Of a stretch of DNA of 64,000 nt, positions 38,765-48,624 are shown one piece after another. The stretch is taken from positions 1-64,000 of the forward strand of contig NZ_MUHU01000025.1 in NCBI RefSeq assembly GCF_002105195.1, given 5' to 3'. A program made the position numbers and the translations under genes. The notes under the pieces were generated by a model. That model searched no databases and was not told the DNA's origin. It saw only the letters and a list, made by a program, of their open reading frames with translations. Each line of letters begins with the position of its first letter. Position 1 is the first letter of the stretch. Source of the stretch: Derxia lacustris (GTDB lineage Bacteria > Pseudomonadota > Gammaproteobacteria > Burkholderiales > Burkholderiaceae_E).

Positions 38765-40597
38765 CTAGCTCGCCGCCGGCGCAACGGTCGCGCCACACGC
38801 CGGGCAGAAGCGCGCGCCGGCCGGCAGCGGCGCCGCGCAGTGCGCACAGGCCGGCGCCGCCTCGACGACGGCGGCATTCGCGGTCGCCGCGCGCAATTGC
38901 GCATGCAGGCTCGCCGCGCTCGCCTCCGACAAGGCCGTCGCGGCCAGCGCCGACGGATCGATCATCGCCCGCTCGCCGGCCTGCAAGACCGCCAGCCGTT
39001 CGGCATCGGCGGCCGCGCCCGGCGCGACGAACACGCTCTGCGCCTGACCGAAGCCGGCCAGATGGTCGACCAGCGCGCGCGCCTCCTTCTGCGTGGAGAA
39101 CATCGCCACCACCTGGCGCGCATCGTCCTTCGCAAACGTCACCGACTCGATCCGCGCGCGCCACACGCGCAGCGTCATCGCCTCGGTGCGCACGACCTGG
39201 TTCTGGGTGTTGAGCCTGCTGTTCCACGCATTGCCGGTGCCGATGCTCGACGCGGTCCAGCTGCCGATCATCTCGACCCAGGTCAGCGTCGATTCGAAGT
39301 CGAAGCGCCCCCACACCGCCGCCGACGCGCGCGTGCAGAACGCCGCCACCAGCCCGAAGATGAGCGCCAGCCCGACCGGCACATGCCCCGGCGCCAGCGC
39401 GAAGAAACCGCTCGCGCCCTCGCCGTCCGCCTGCGCCCGGACCCAGCCCAGCGCCAGCAGCACCGCCGCCAGCGTCAGCAGCAGCGCATAGGCGTCGAGC
39501 GCCGCCAGCCAGCGATGGCGCGGATGCGAGAACGCGCCGTGAAACCCCGGCGCGGTGGTCGAGGCCACCGGCATCGGCTGCGTCTCCTCGAACAGCTCGG
39601 CCGCGAACTGGCCGGCGCCGCGCGCAAGATCGATCTGCGGCTCCAGCCGGATGTAGCGGCGATTGGGAATGCCCTCGGTCCAGCGCGACTGGAAATGCCG
39701 GTCGAGTTCGTCGAGCAGCGCGCCGGGCGGCGCATTGAGCGCCAGCGTCGCCTGCTCGCGGCTGCGCTCGGTGCTCGGCTGGGCGCCGGTCTGGGCCAGC
39801 AGCGCAGCCAGGATGAGCAGCACCGCCACCAGCGCCGTGCCCAGCAGCGCGAAGGTCTGCACATGCAGGCTCAGCGGCAGCGGCGGCAGAGTGGGGCCGG
39901 CCAGCGCCACCAGCACCGGCGCCAGGATGGCCAGCGCGATCAGCGCCACGAAGGTGGCCGTGCTCATGCGCGCGCGGTCCTCGGTCACCAGCGGCCGCAG
40001 CACAAACCAGGCGCCAAAGGCGCAATAGCCGGCCGCCACCCAGGGCCGGCTTTGTGCCGTGCCGAACAGGAACCAGCTGGTGCCAAAGCTCGCCAGCGTG
40101 GCCAGCAGCGCGATGGCGTTGAAGAACTGCTTCTGCATCTGGTTCTGCACGCCGAGCGGCGCGGTAATCAGGCGCGGCAGCAGGTGATAGAGCACGCCGT
40201 TGAAGGCGCCGCGCGGCTCGGGATATTCGATGCCGCCCTGGCGCAGCATCTCGCGCAGCGCGTCGGCCTTCTTCGAGCTGCCGGTCACGCCGGCGCCGAT
40301 CTCGGGCGCGAGCGACGCCGGCCGGCCCCGGCCAAAGAAAAAGCGCAGCCGGCGCGCCGCGATCGCCGCCGCTGCCAGCCCGCTGGCCAGCAAAGCCAGC
40401 CCGACGACGAGCGGCGCCAGCGCGCGCGGCCCGGCGCTGCCGAGCGCGCCGCCTTGCAGCACGTCGCGCGCGAGCAGCAGCGCCAGCACGCCACCGCCGA
40501 TCAGCGCCGCCGCGCCGAGGAACAGGAACAGGTTCTGCACCCGGTAGGGATTGGGCAGCTCCAGCCGCCGGCTTTCGGAACTGTAGTCGTAGCTCAT
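38765..40597 (-). CDS. Large membrane protein with C-terminal zinc ribbon, function unknown
   Basis: A 610-residue protein with about eight hydrophobic segments in groups (near 20-45, 58-82, 160-215 and 230-275, then 365-405 and 415-440), a soluble region with mixed strand/helix between, and a C-terminal zinc ribbon CAHCAAPLPAGARFCPACGA. The arrangement suggests an inner-membrane protein with a cytosolic sensor end. I do not recognise a family. Start MSYDYSSES at 40597. Confidence 0.65.
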   Translation of the reverse strand: MSYDYSSESRRLELPNPYRVQNLFLFLGAAALIGGGVLALLLARDVLQGGALGSAGPRALAPLVVGLALLASGLAAAAIAARRLRFFFGRGRPASLAPEIGAGVTGSSKKADALREMLRQGGIEYPEPRGAFNGVLYHLLPRLITAPLGVQNQMQKQFFNAIALLATLASFGTSWFLFGTAQSRPWVAAGYCAFGAWFVLRPLVTEDRARMSTATFVALIALAILAPVLVALAGPTLPPLPLSLHVQTFALLGTALVAVLLILAALLAQTGAQPSTERSREQATLALNAPPGALLDELDRHFQSRWTEGIPNRRYIRLEPQIDLARGAGQFAAELFEETQPMPVASTTAPGFHGAFSHPRHRWLAALDAYALLLTLAAVLLALGWVRAQADGEGASGFFALAPGHVPVGLALIFGLVAAFCTRASAAVWGRFDFESTLTWVEMIGSWTASSIGTGNAWNSRLNTQNQVVRTEAMTLRVWRARIESVTFAKDDARQVVAMFSTQKEARALVDHLAGFGQAQSVFVAPGAAADAERLAVLQAGERAMIDPSALAATALSEASAASLHAQLRAATANAAVVEAAPACAHCAAPLPAGARFCPACGATVAPAAS

Positions 40598-40777
40598 CGC
40601 GCTGCTCCCGGGGCGCTGGGCCCGTCGGTCAAGGGCTCGCGCGGGCGGCTGCCGGCGAGTGCGGCCGATTGTGGTCAGGGCAGGCGCGCAATCCCAAGCG
40701 GCTTGGGATTTGGTTTCGCGTTGGTCGCCGGGCGGCGGGGGATGGCGCGGCCCGCGGGGCGGCACCCACCGGCTGAG

Positions 40778-41764
40778 TCAGTCGCGCAAGGGCTGGGTAT
40801 CGCCGCTGCGCCGGGTCGGACTGCGCGCCGGCCGGGTGTCGGCTTCGGCGGCATCGATGGCTTCGCGCACGGTGTCGGGCGTGGCGGTATCGCGCATCGC
40901 GCCGTGGCGCGTGGCCGGGCCGCGCGGCGTCAGGCGCGGATGGCGGATCTTGCGCAGGTCGATGCGCGGCTTGCGCGGCGCATTGGCGAACAGCAGGTCG
41001 TAGAGCGCATTGGGCAGCAGCCGCAGCAGCGTCGCCACCACGCCCATGCGCCACGGAATCACCTGGAAGCTCGCGCCACGCGCGATGGCCTTGGCGGCCG
41101 CCTCGGCGAAGTCGTCGGGCTGCATCAGGAAGGGCATGGGATAGGGGTTGTCGCGCGTCATCGGCGTGGCGACATAACCCGGCGCCAGCGTGACCACGCG
41201 CACGTTGTAGTGGCGCATCTCCAGCCGCAGGCTTTCGGCATAGGCGATGGCCGCCGCCTTCGATGCGCTGTAGGCGCCGGCGCCGGGCAGGCCGCGCACG
41301 CCGGCCACGCTGGCCATCGCCACCAGGGTGCCGCGCCGCTTGGCCTTCATGGCTTCCAGAAACGGCTGGAAGGTGGCGACCAGGCCGACCACATTGGTCT
41401 GGAGGATGTGCTCGAACACGCCCAGGTCTTCCTGCAACTCGGTCAGCGTGCCGGCCGAGATGCCGGCATTGGCGATGACGATGTCGGGGCAGCCGAAATT
41501 GCGCATGTGGGCCAGCGCCGCCTCGCGCAGCGCCGCCGCGTCGTTCACGTCGGCGATGTGGATGCCGTAGCGCGAGCGCGTGAACGGCGCATGCGTGGGC
41601 AGCGACGCGACCAGGGTGTTGAGCTTGTCCTCGCGCCGCGCCACCAGGCCGATGACCGCGCCCTCGCGCGCATAACGCCGCACCAGCGCCGCGCCGATGC
41701 CGCTCGACGCCCCGGTGATGAAGACGTTGAGCGGCCGTCCACCCCGGCCGAAGTCGGCAGACAT
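40778..41764 (-). CDS. Short-chain dehydrogenase/reductase
   Basis: A 328-residue SDR. Cofactor motif GASSGIGA, NAGISAG, catalytic serine in MASVAGVRG and the tyrosine-lysine pair YSASK are all present. The C-terminal 70 residues are extra and basic/proline-rich. Substrate unknown. It follows dsbA by 14 bases in the argS-SPOR-dsbA-SDR series that I recall as common in Burkholderiales. Confidence 0.9.
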   Translation of the reverse strand: MSADFGRGGRPLNVFITGASSGIGAALVRRYAREGAVIGLVARREDKLNTLVASLPTHAPFTRSRYGIHIADVNDAAALREAALAHMRNFGCPDIVIANAGISAGTLTELQEDLGVFEHILQTNVVGLVATFQPFLEAMKAKRRGTLVAMASVAGVRGLPGAGAYSASKAAAIAYAESLRLEMRHYNVRVVTLAPGYVATPMTRDNPYPMPFLMQPDDFAEAAAKAIARGASFQVIPWRMGVVATLLRLLPNALYDLLFANAPRKPRIDLRKIRHPRLTPRGPATRHGAMRDTATPDTVREAIDAAEADTRPARSPTRRSGDTQPLRD

Positions 41765-41778
41765 GTCGAGGAAGGGGA

Positions 41779-42456
41779 TCAGCGACCGGAACGAAGCTGG
41801 GCGACGAGGAAGTCCATGACCTTGATCGTGGCCTCGCGTGAGCCCGCCATCGAGGGTGCCGTCAAGTACCGGCCACCGAGGCCGACCGAAGGCGTGCCCT
41901 CGATCTTCCAGGCGTCGACCACGCGGCGCTGGTTCTGCGTCTTTGCCTGAACGCCGAAGGAATTGAAGGTATCGGTCCATTTCTTCCTGTCGATCCCCTG
42001 CTTCGCGACGAAATCGGCGATCGCCTCGGGACTGTTGAGCACGACATGGTCGCGGTGCATGGCGTTGAACACCACGTCATGCAGCCGGTCGGCCTCGCCG
42101 AGCGCTTCGAGCGAGTAGTAGAGCCGCGTGTGGATCTCGGCGCGCGGGTCGAAGGCCACCGGGGCACGCTTGATGACCACGTCGGCGGGCTTGTGCGCGA
42201 TCCAGGCGTCGAGCGCCGGCAGAAAGTCGTAGCAGTGCGGGCAGCCATACCAGAAGAAGTCCATCAGCTCGATCTTGCCGGCCGGCGTGCCGACCGGCTG
42301 CTGCGGATCGACGCGGCGGTAATCGCGCCCCTCGACCGGCGCCGGCTGGGCCAGCGCAGGCAGGCTGGCGGCCAGCGGCAGCGCGGCGGCGCTGGCCAGC
42401 AGACGGCGGCGGGCGGTTCCGGAAACGGACAGGCTGATGACTTGGTGTGCGGGCAT
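41779..42456 (-). CDS. dsbA: Periplasmic thiol:disulfide interchange protein DsbA
   Basis: A 225-residue periplasmic oxidase. A signal peptide (RRRLLASAAALPLAASLPALAQ region) precedes the thioredoxin fold; active-site CPHC lies at 72-75 (YGCPHCYDF) and the cis-proline loop at GTPSVGLGGRY. It inserts disulfides into exported proteins. An in-frame ATG at 42519 would lengthen the N-terminus by 21 residues; the shorter start gives the more usual signal peptide. Confidence 0.93.
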   Translation of the reverse strand: MPAHQVISLSVSGTARRRLLASAAALPLAASLPALAQPAPVEGRDYRRVDPQQPVGTPAGKIELMDFFWYGCPHCYDFLPALDAWIAHKPADVVIKRAPVAFDPRAEIHTRLYYSLEALGEADRLHDVVFNAMHRDHVVLNSPEAIADFVAKQGIDRKKWTDTFNSFGVQAKTQNQRRVVDAWKIEGTPSVGLGGRYLTAPSMAGSREATIKVMDFLVAQLRSGR

Positions 42457-42640
42457 GAGAGCGTGACCGCGCGAGGCGGCATCGATTGAAGTTAGAGGAC
42501 AAGCGACGGCGGAGTTCATGCCGCGTCGCCAGGACGGTCGCGCGGTCAGCGCAGCCCGACAAGCGTAGAAGCCGCCCGGGACGGACGGTGCCATGTCGCG
42601 CCTGACGGGCGGCTGTCGCCGCGCAAGCCGGGCGCCGGCA

Positions 42641-43306
42641 TCACTGCGCGCGCACCACCGAGGCGTCGATGCCGTTCTGCGCCAGCGTCTGGCGCATGCG
42701 GTTGAGATCGTCGAGCTTGACGACCGGGCCGATGCGCACGCGGTAGATCGGGTCGCCGGCGCCTTCGCGCGGGCTGACGCGGGCGTCGTAGCCCAGCAGC
42801 GCGAGCCGGGCGCGCATCGCGTCGGCATCGGCCTCGTTGCGGAAGGCGCCGGCCTGGAGCAGGTAGCGCGATTCGGGCGCGGCGGCCGGCGCGGGCGCGG
42901 CGGCGCTGCCGGTGGGGGCGGCGGGCGTCTCGCCGGGCTTGCGGCCGGGCATCAGGTCGTAGAACGAGAACTGGCGATCGCCCTGGGGCTGGCCGGCGGC
43001 CGGCGGCGCGGCGGGCGTAGCTGCGGCGGGCGCCGGGGCCGGCGCAGTGACGGTCGCCGACCCCGGCGGCTGGGCCGGCATCGGTGTTTCGCGCGAATAG
43101 AAGGGCTTGTTCGGATCGGGCGGCGCGCTGCCGATGGGCTCGCTGTCGGCCTTCACGCTCGGCCGGTTGACGAAGGGCACTGGCGCCTTGGTGATGAACA
43201 GCGCCACGCCGACGGCGACCGCCAGCCCGGTCACGAGCCCGAGGACGAAGCCGAGGAAGGTGCCGCCACGCTGGCTGCGCGGCGATGCGGAGGGGATTCG
43301 TTTCAT
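42641..43306 (-). CDS. SPOR-domain (FtsN-like) cell-division protein
   Basis: A 221-residue membrane-anchored protein: short cytosolic tail, one transmembrane helix (FLGFVLGLVTGLAVAVGVALF), a long proline/alanine-rich periplasmic linker and a C-terminal SPOR domain (RYLLQAGAFRNEADADAMRARL ... YRVRIGPV) that binds denuded peptidoglycan at the septum. FtsN role is likely from position next to argS, though other SPOR proteins exist. Confidence 0.9.
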   Translation of the reverse strand: MKRIPSASPRSQRGGTFLGFVLGLVTGLAVAVGVALFITKAPVPFVNRPSVKADSEPIGSAPPDPNKPFYSRETPMPAQPPGSATVTAPAPAPAAATPAAPPAAGQPQGDRQFSFYDLMPGRKPGETPAAPTGSAAAPAPAAAPESRYLLQAGAFRNEADADAMRARLALLGYDARVSPREGAGDPIYRVRIGPVVKLDDLNRMRQTLAQNGIDASVVRAQ

Positions 43307-43379
43307 GGCTTTCCTTCTGGGCCGGGGCGCCGCGAACGGGCGCCCGCCGCGCGGCTTTTTCAGGCCGCGCAGCTGGGCA

Positions 43380-45104
43380 TCACATCTTGTCGGGCGCGCT
43401 CACGCCAAGCACCGCGAGCGCATTGCGCAGCACCGTGCGCGTCGCCAGCAGCAGCGCGAGGCGCGCGGTCTTGAGCGCCGCATCGTCCACCAGCACCCGC
43501 TCGGCGTTGTAGAAGCTGTGGAAGTCGGCGGCCAGCTCGCGCAGATAGAAGGCCACCAGATGCGGCGCGAAATCGGCCGCGCCGGCAGCCAGCGTGTCGG
43601 GGTATTCGGCCAGCCGCTGCATCAGCGCCAGCGCCTTCTCGTTGCCCGCGCCGGCCAGCGGCGAAATGTCGGCCGACGCCAGCACCGCTTCATCCACGCC
43701 ACCGGCCTTGAGCACCGAGCAGATGCGCGCATGCGCGTACTGCACGTAGAACACCGGGTTCTCGTCGCTCTGCTTCACGGCCAGATCGACGTCGAAGATG
43801 AATTCGGTATCCGCCTTCCGGCTGGCCAGAAAGAAGCGCACCGCGTCGCGGCCGGTCCAGTCGATCAGGTCGCGCACCGTCACATAGCTGCCGGCGCGCT
43901 TGGAGATCTTCACCTCCTCGCCGCCCTTCATCACCGTGACCATCTTGTGCAGCACGTAGTCCGGAAAGCCCTCGGCGATGCCGATGCCGAGCGCCTGCAG
44001 GCCGGCGCGCACCCGGGCGATCGTGCCGTGATGGTCGCTGCCCTGGATGTTGACCGCCTTGGTGAAGCCGCGCTCCCACTTGGTGACGTGATAGGCCACG
44101 TCGGGCACGAAGTAGGTGTAGGTGCCGTCGGACTTGCGCATCACGCGGTCCTTGTCGTCCTTCACCTTGCTGCCGGCAAGCGCGCCCAGCTCGGCAAAGT
44201 CGGTGGTGCGCAGCCACAGCGCGCCTTCGGCCTCGTAGGTCTTGCCCGAGGCGATCAGCGCATCGACCGCCGCCTTCACCTTGCCGTCGGTGTAGAGGCT
44301 CGACTCCAGGTAGTAGTTGTCGAAGCGCACGCCGAAGGCTTGCAGGTCCAGGTCCTGCTCATGGCGCAGATAGGCCACGGCGAACTGGCGGATCGAGTCC
44401 AGGTCCTCGGCATTGCCGCTGCCGGTGAATTCGCGGTCGTCGGCCTGCACCGTCTTGCCGGCGAGGAAGTCGGCGGCGATCTCGGCGATGTAGTCGCCGT
44501 TGTAGGCCGACTCGGGCCAGCTTGCATCGCCGGGCTTGTGGCCGCGCGCGCGCGCCTGCACCGACAGCGCCAGATTGCCGATCTGCACGCCGGCGTCGTT
44601 GTAATAGAACTCGCGGTGCACCTGCCAGCCCTGGGTCTTGAGCAGCGTGCAGATGGCATCGCCGAGCGCCGCCTGACGGCCGTGGCCCACATGCAGCGGA
44701 CCGGTCGGATTGGCCGACACGAACTCGACGATCACCCGGCCCGGGCTGGCCGCGGCCGGCGCCAGACCGAAGCCCGCGCCCTGCTCCAGCACCTGCCGCA
44801 CCACGCGCTGCTTGGCGCTCGCGCGCAGCCGCAGATTGACGAAGCCCGGGCCGGCCAGCTCGGCCGATTCGATCAGCGCAGCGCTCTCGGCGTCTTCCTG
44901 AAGCGCCTTGACGATGTTTTCTGCCAGTTCGCGCGGGTTTTTCCTGAGCGGTTTCGCGATTTGGAGCGCGACGTTGGTGGCAATGTCGCCGTGCGCGGCG
45001 ACCTTCGGGCGTTCGAGCGCGATGTCGGGGGTGGCACCGGGGGCTGCAACCGTCACCGCGCGGCCGAGGGCGGCGATGAGGGCCTGTCTGAGTTCGGGAA
45101 GCAT
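43380..45104 (-). CDS. argS: Arginyl-tRNA synthetase
   Basis: Class I synthetase of 574 residues. HIGH-type motif is HVGHGR within [16 protein letters not shown], the second motif is represented by KISKRAGSY and the C-terminal anticodon-binding DALR domain is present. MLPELRQ (45104) is used; the preceding MP codons at 45110 are an alternative start. Essential for translation. It is the first gene of the argS-SPOR-dsbA-SDR series. Confidence 0.95.
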   Translation of the reverse strand: MLPELRQALIAALGRAVTVAAPGATPDIALERPKVAAHGDIATNVALQIAKPLRKNPRELAENIVKALQEDAESAALIESAELAGPGFVNLRLRASAKQRVVRQVLEQGAGFGLAPAAASPGRVIVEFVSANPTGPLHVGHGRQAALGDAICTLLKTQGWQVHREFYYNDAGVQIGNLALSVQARARGHKPGDASWPESAYNGDYIAEIAADFLAGKTVQADDREFTGSGNAEDLDSIRQFAVAYLRHEQDLDLQAFGVRFDNYYLESSLYTDGKVKAAVDALIASGKTYEAEGALWLRTTDFAELGALAGSKVKDDKDRVMRKSDGTYTYFVPDVAYHVTKWERGFTKAVNIQGSDHHGTIARVRAGLQALGIGIAEGFPDYVLHKMVTVMKGGEEVKISKRAGSYVTVRDLIDWTGRDAVRFFLASRKADTEFIFDVDLAVKQSDENPVFYVQYAHARICSVLKAGGVDEAVLASADISPLAGAGNEKALALMQRLAEYPDTLAAGAADFAPHLVAFYLRELAADFHSFYNAERVLVDDAALKTARLALLLATRTVLRNALAVLGVSAPDKM

Positions 45105-45316
45105 GGGCAATCGCGGAGGTCGGCGCGCAAGGGCGGCGCCGGGCCGTGGATTGTAGCGAAGGGGTTGGGCCGAATCGGCCGGCAGCTTCGCCCCTTATCG
45201 CGGCTTTGCCGGCCGCGCATCGCCCCGATGATTCGTCTCACGGCAGCGGCGTCGCCAAGTCCACCCGTCCGCGCCAGCAACGCAACCCGTTTTTTTCGCC
45301 CAGCAGGGGGCCAGCC

Positions 45317-45523
45317 ATGATCGAAGAACATTTCCCGTATGCCGTCGGCGCCATCGTGTTCGCGCTTGCCGCGAATGGCATGTGGGTGCCGGCCATCTTC
45401 GTCGGCGCGCTGGCACTGATGGCCTCGCCGCTCATCTACGCCCGCGATCCCGACGCCGAGTACGAAGTCGAGGACCGGCTGCGCCGCGAAGACCGCCTGC
45501 GCCGTCAGCACCGCGAGGACTGA
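45317..45523 (+). CDS. Small membrane protein of unknown function
   Basis: A 68-residue protein with one or two membrane segments (AVGAIVFALAANGMWVPAIFVGALALMASPLIYA) and a highly charged tail with repeated DRLRRE-type units. Start ATG at 45317. No family recognised. It is divergent from argS and followed by DUF1840. Confidence 0.55.
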   Translation: MIEEHFPYAVGAIVFALAANGMWVPAIFVGALALMASPLIYARDPDAEYEVEDRLRREDRLRRQHRED

Positions 45524-45611
45524 GGCCGCACCGCAAGCCGACACATCCGCGCCGCAGCGCGCATTGCACGCGGGCGCACAATCGCCGCCATCCGGCAACC
45601 AGGAGGCGGCG

Positions 45612-45956
45612 ATGTCTTTAGTCAGGTTTTCCAGCAAGGCAGCGGCCGAGGTCTTCATGCTCGAAGACCATGCGGCCCGGCTGATCCAGGCCATCGGCAA
45701 GACGGCCGACGCCCGCGGCGTCATCACCGCGGCACAGATTCCGGGCGCCCTCGCCGCCCTGCGCGGCGCGATCCGCGCCGAACAGCAGGCCGAAGCCGAA
45801 GCCGCCGCACGCGGCCTGCCGCTGGCCGACGAAGACAACGACGAGGCGAAGGAACGCCGCGCCAATCACGTCAGCCTCGACCGCCGCGCCTTCCCGCTCA
45901 TCGAGATGCTCGAAAAGTCGGGCGCCAAGGGCGTCGACGTGCTCTGGGGCGTCTGA
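45612..45956 (+). CDS. DUF1840 family protein
   Basis: A 114-residue protein beginning MSLVRFSSKAAAEVFML with a C-terminal VDVLWGV, both typical of DUF1840, a betaproteobacterial family. Mostly helical and charged. GAGGCGG precedes the ATG. Function unknown. Confidence 0.85.
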   Translation: MSLVRFSSKAAAEVFMLEDHAARLIQAIGKTADARGVITAAQIPGALAALRGAIRAEQQAEAEAAARGLPLADEDNDEAKERRANHVSLDRRAFPLIEMLEKSGAKGVDVLWGV

Positions 45957-45999
45957 GCCGCCCGCTTCCAACGACAAGAACATCGCACCGCAAACGACA

Positions 46000-46036
46000 A
46001 AGGCCCGGCCCCGCTGCGAGGCGGGAGCCGGGCCTT
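46000..46036. terminator. Bidirectional terminator between DUF1840 and glsB-type gene
   Basis: Stem AAGGCCCGGC / GCCGGGCCTT around an inner CCCGC-GCGGG hairpin, followed by TGTCTT on the plus strand. It lies between convergent genes and can serve both. Confidence 0.7.
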
Positions 46037-46108
46037 GTCTTGCTGCGGTCCTGCGTGGTGACCGACCGCGCCGCAACTGCGTGTTCCGGGCGCCTGCGCG
46101 CCGGACGC

Positions 46109-46378
46109 TCAGCGCACGCTGCCGCGCCGGAACAGATTGATGATGGCCAGCAGAATCACCGCGCCGAGCAGCGACACCACCAGGCTGGCGAGACTGAAAT
46201 CGCCGGCATTGATGGTGCCCGCGCCCAGCATCGGGCTGAGCAGCCAGCCACCGAGCAGCGCGCCGATGATGCCGACGATGATGTTGAGGAAGATGCCCTG
46301 CTGCGCATCGGTGCGCATGATGAGCGAGGCGATCCAGCCGAGAACGCCGCCGACGATGATCCAAGCGATGAAGCCCAT
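46109..46378 (-). CDS. GlsB/YeaQ/YmgE family stress membrane protein
   Basis: An 89-residue membrane protein with three hydrophobic segments and the family phrases WIIVGGVLGWIASLI and NIIVGIIGALLGGWLL. Members are induced under stress and are called transglycosylase-associated, but no enzyme activity is shown. ATG at 46378. Confidence 0.88.
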   Translation of the reverse strand: MGFIAWIIVGGVLGWIASLIMRTDAQQGIFLNIIVGIIGALLGGWLLSPMLGAGTINAGDFSLASLVVSLLGAVILLAIINLFRRGSVR

Positions 46379-46563
46379 GCGTCTCTCCAGAGGTTTGCAA
46401 GGTTGAGGGGGATGTCGCTGCCTGGCGGCGTCGACGTGCAGGCAGTGTGGTCGCCGCGCCGCTTCGCACCTGTAGGAATGGCTGCCGTCGCGCTGTCGGG
46501 CGCGCGGCCTGCGATGCCGACGATTTGCCCGACGCCCACCGCATCCGTTGTCGAGGTCGTTGC

Positions 46564-47118
46564 ATGAACCCGCCCCGCCCGCCCTGTCCCGACGCCGAGC
46601 GCGCCGACGCCGATCCACTCGACGCCTCGCTGCCCGAACTCGATCTGCCGCCGGCCCTGGCGCGCGGCGAACGCCGGCTCGCCGGACTGCTCGGCGCGCT
46701 GCGCCAGCTGGTCGCCGGCGTGGCGTTGCAGGGACTGCGCACGCTGTTCTTCGAGCAGCACGGCGACCGTCTGCCGACGCGAGACGGCCCGGCCATCACC
46801 CTGCTGTTCGTGGCCGCCGCCTATGCCGCCGCGCTGCGCTGGGTGCCCGAATACGGACTCGCCGCCGGCAGCGGCTATGCCGCCTTCTCGCTGCTGGTGG
46901 TGGCCTGCGTCAGCGCCAGCCAGCGTCAACGCTTTCGCGTCGCCGCCGCGCTGTGCAGCGGCCTGCTGGTGCTGGACCTGTTCGCGGCCACGCTTTACGC
47001 GCTGTTTGCCGGCCAGGACTGGACCGTGCTCAACCTCGCCACGCTCGGCTGGGAACTGCTGGCCGCCACGCTGGCCGCAAGACGCATCGCGAAGCACCAG
47101 CCGCAACGCGCCAACTGA
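46564..47118 (+). CDS. Hypothetical membrane protein
   Basis: A 184-residue protein: a polar, proline-rich N-terminus, then four hydrophobic segments (from AITLLFVAAAYAAAL to ELLAATLAAR). Start MNPPRPP at 46564; an in-frame ATG at 46447 is possible but adds a cysteine/arginine-rich stretch without family look. Not recognised. The nested repeat element begins 23 bases after its stop. Confidence 0.5.
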   Translation: MNPPRPPCPDAERADADPLDASLPELDLPPALARGERRLAGLLGALRQLVAGVALQGLRTLFFEQHGDRLPTRDGPAITLLFVAAAYAAALRWVPEYGLAAGSGYAAFSLLVVACVSASQRQRFRVAAALCSGLLVLDLFAATLYALFAGQDWTVLNLATLGWELLAATLAARRIAKHQPQRAN

Positions 47119-47140
47119 GCCCCAGCACATTCACCGAGGG

Positions 47141-47349
47141 GCGGCGCGGGGTTCGGCCGGGGCGGGACGTCTGGCGCGCCGAGCGAAGGCGACGGGCGCC
47201 GGTGAACGCCGCAGGCGTTCAGGTCCGCATGTTTGAGGCCGAAGGCCGAGTTGGCGGACCGGGCCGGCGCCCGTCACCGCAGCGAGGGAAGCCTTGCGCA
47301 ACGCGCAAGGCCGCGCCAGTCGTCCCGCCCCGGCCGAACTCCGCGCCGC
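47141..47349. repeat. Large nested inverted-repeat element
   Basis: Outer arms of 38 bases (47141-47178 and 47312-47349) match with two mismatches. Inside lie a 12-bp stem (47191-47202 with 47264-47275), a hairpin GAACGCC/GGCGTTC (47204-47220), a 7-bp stem GGTCCGC/GCGGACC (47222-47260) and a hairpin CCTTGCGC/GCGCAAGG (47292-47310). The whole 209 bases can fold into one branched structure on either strand. It sits between two genes and has no good coding frame. I recall similar interspersed elements in high-GC betaproteobacteria but cannot name a family. Confidence 0.8.
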
Positions 47350-47382
47350 GCCGCCATCAGGCCAAAGCAGCCAGACCGCCGC

Positions 47383-48624
47383 TCACCCGTTCGCCGCATG
47401 AATCGTGTCGCGCACGATCGGATAAATCCCGCTCGTCCACTTGCGCCCGCTGAACACGCCGTAATGCCCGACGCCGGTCTGGATGTGATGCGTGCGCAGA
47501 TACGGCCGCACGCTGCGGCACAGCTCCTGCGCCGCCATCGTCTGGCCGATCGAGCAGATGTCGTCGCGCTCGCCTTCCACCGTCAGCAGCGCGCTGCGGC
47601 GGATGGCGCCCGGATTGATGCGCCGGTCGCGCCAGTTCATCAGCCCGCGCGGCAGCAGATGCTCCTGGAACACGTCGCGCACCGTCTCCAGATAGAACTC
47701 GGCCGGCAGGTCGGCGACCGCCAGATATTCCTCGTAGAAGTCGGCCACCTGCTTCGCCGCCGCCTCGTCACCCGCCACCAGATGCTCGTAGAGCGACTTG
47801 AAGCTCTGCATGTGGCGATCGAGATTCATGCTCATGAAGGCCGTGAGCTGCACGAAGCCCGGATACACGCGCCGGCCAAAACCCTTGTGCGGCGCCGGCA
47901 CCGTGCTGATGAGCTTGGTCTCGAACCAGTGCATCGGCTTGCTCATTGCAAGCTCGTTGACCTTGGTGGGATTGATGCGCGTATCGACCGGCCCGGCCAT
48001 CAGCGTGAGGCTGAGCGGCTGGGCCGGATCGTCGTCCTCGGCCATGAGCGCCGCCGCCGCGAGCGACGCCGGACAGGGCTGGCAGATGCTCATCAGATGG
48101 CTGCCCGCGCCCATCTCGCGCAGGAACCAGATGATGTGCTCCACATACTCGTCGAAGCCGAAGCGGCCGGCCGTGAGCGGCACGTCGCGCGCGTTTTGCC
48201 AGTCGGTGATGTAGACCTCGTGGTCGGTGAGCATGGTGCGCACCGTCTCGCGCAGCAGCGTGGCGAAGTGGCCCGACATCGGCGCCGACAGCAGCACGCG
48301 CGGCTCGCCCGTCACGCCCTCCTTGCGGAAGCGCACCAGACTGGCGAAGGGCGTGGTCATCACCACCTCCTCCACCACCGCAAACCGGCCGCGCGGCGTG
48401 TCGACCGCCGTCAGGTTGAACGGCGGCCGCTTGTGCGTGAGCCGGGCCCGGTTGAACACCTCGCAGGCCGCGCCAAAGCGCCGCAACTGCGATGGCTGCT
48501 CGACCGGAAAGCCGCTTTCCTCAAGGCTGCGTTCCAGCACCTGGGCCCAGGCGGCGCCGGCCTGGGCCAGCATGCGCCACGGCGCGAGAAGGTCGGTCTG
48601 AAGCTGGTAGGCGGTGTAGGACAT
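47383..48624 (-). CDS. phaZ: Intracellular PHB depolymerase (PhaZ, PhaZa type)
   Basis: A 413-residue enzyme that mobilises granule PHB. Landmarks are FNLTAVDTPRGRFAVVEEVV, VYITDWQNARDVPL, the nucleophile cysteine region ICQPCPASL and the aspartate/histidine blocks VEGERDDICSIGQT and HHIQTGVGHYGVFSG. This family uses cysteine in place of serine. Start MSYTAYQLQ at 48624. Together with the phasin and the type-2 depolymerase at 11654-13422 it shows PHB storage. Confidence 0.92.
   Translation of the reverse strand: MSYTAYQLQTDLLAPWRMLAQAGAAWAQVLERSLEESGFPVEQPSQLRRFGAACEVFNRARLTHKRPPFNLTAVDTPRGRFAVVEEVVMTTPFASLVRFRKEGVTGEPRVLLSAPMSGHFATLLRETVRTMLTDHEVYITDWQNARDVPLTAGRFGFDEYVEHIIWFLREMGAGSHLMSICQPCPASLAAAALMAEDDDPAQPLSLTLMAGPVDTRINPTKVNELAMSKPMHWFETKLISTVPAPHKGFGRRVYPGFVQLTAFMSMNLDRHMQSFKSLYEHLVAGDEAAAKQVADFYEEYLAVADLPAEFYLETVRDVFQEHLLPRGLMNWRDRRINPGAIRRSALLTVEGERDDICSIGQTMAAQELCRSVRPYLRTHHIQTGVGHYGVFSGRKWTSGIYPIVRDTIHAANG

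Noticed and set aside
38750..41950. Very long open frame on the plus strand opposite the zinc-ribbon protein and SDR genes
   Set aside because: It is rich in arginine, glutamine, alanine and histidine without any fold signal, while the opposite strand encodes recognisable proteins. It arises from the high GC content.
42456..42519. Longer start for dsbA at 42519
   Set aside because: The extra 21 residues (MNSAVACPLTS...) do not add to the signal peptide; the shorter start was kept, though it cannot be excluded.
47143..47453. A plus-strand open frame through the nested palindrome
   Set aside because: Its codons follow the inverted repeat and give an arginine/proline-rich product; the RNA/DNA structure explains the sequence better.
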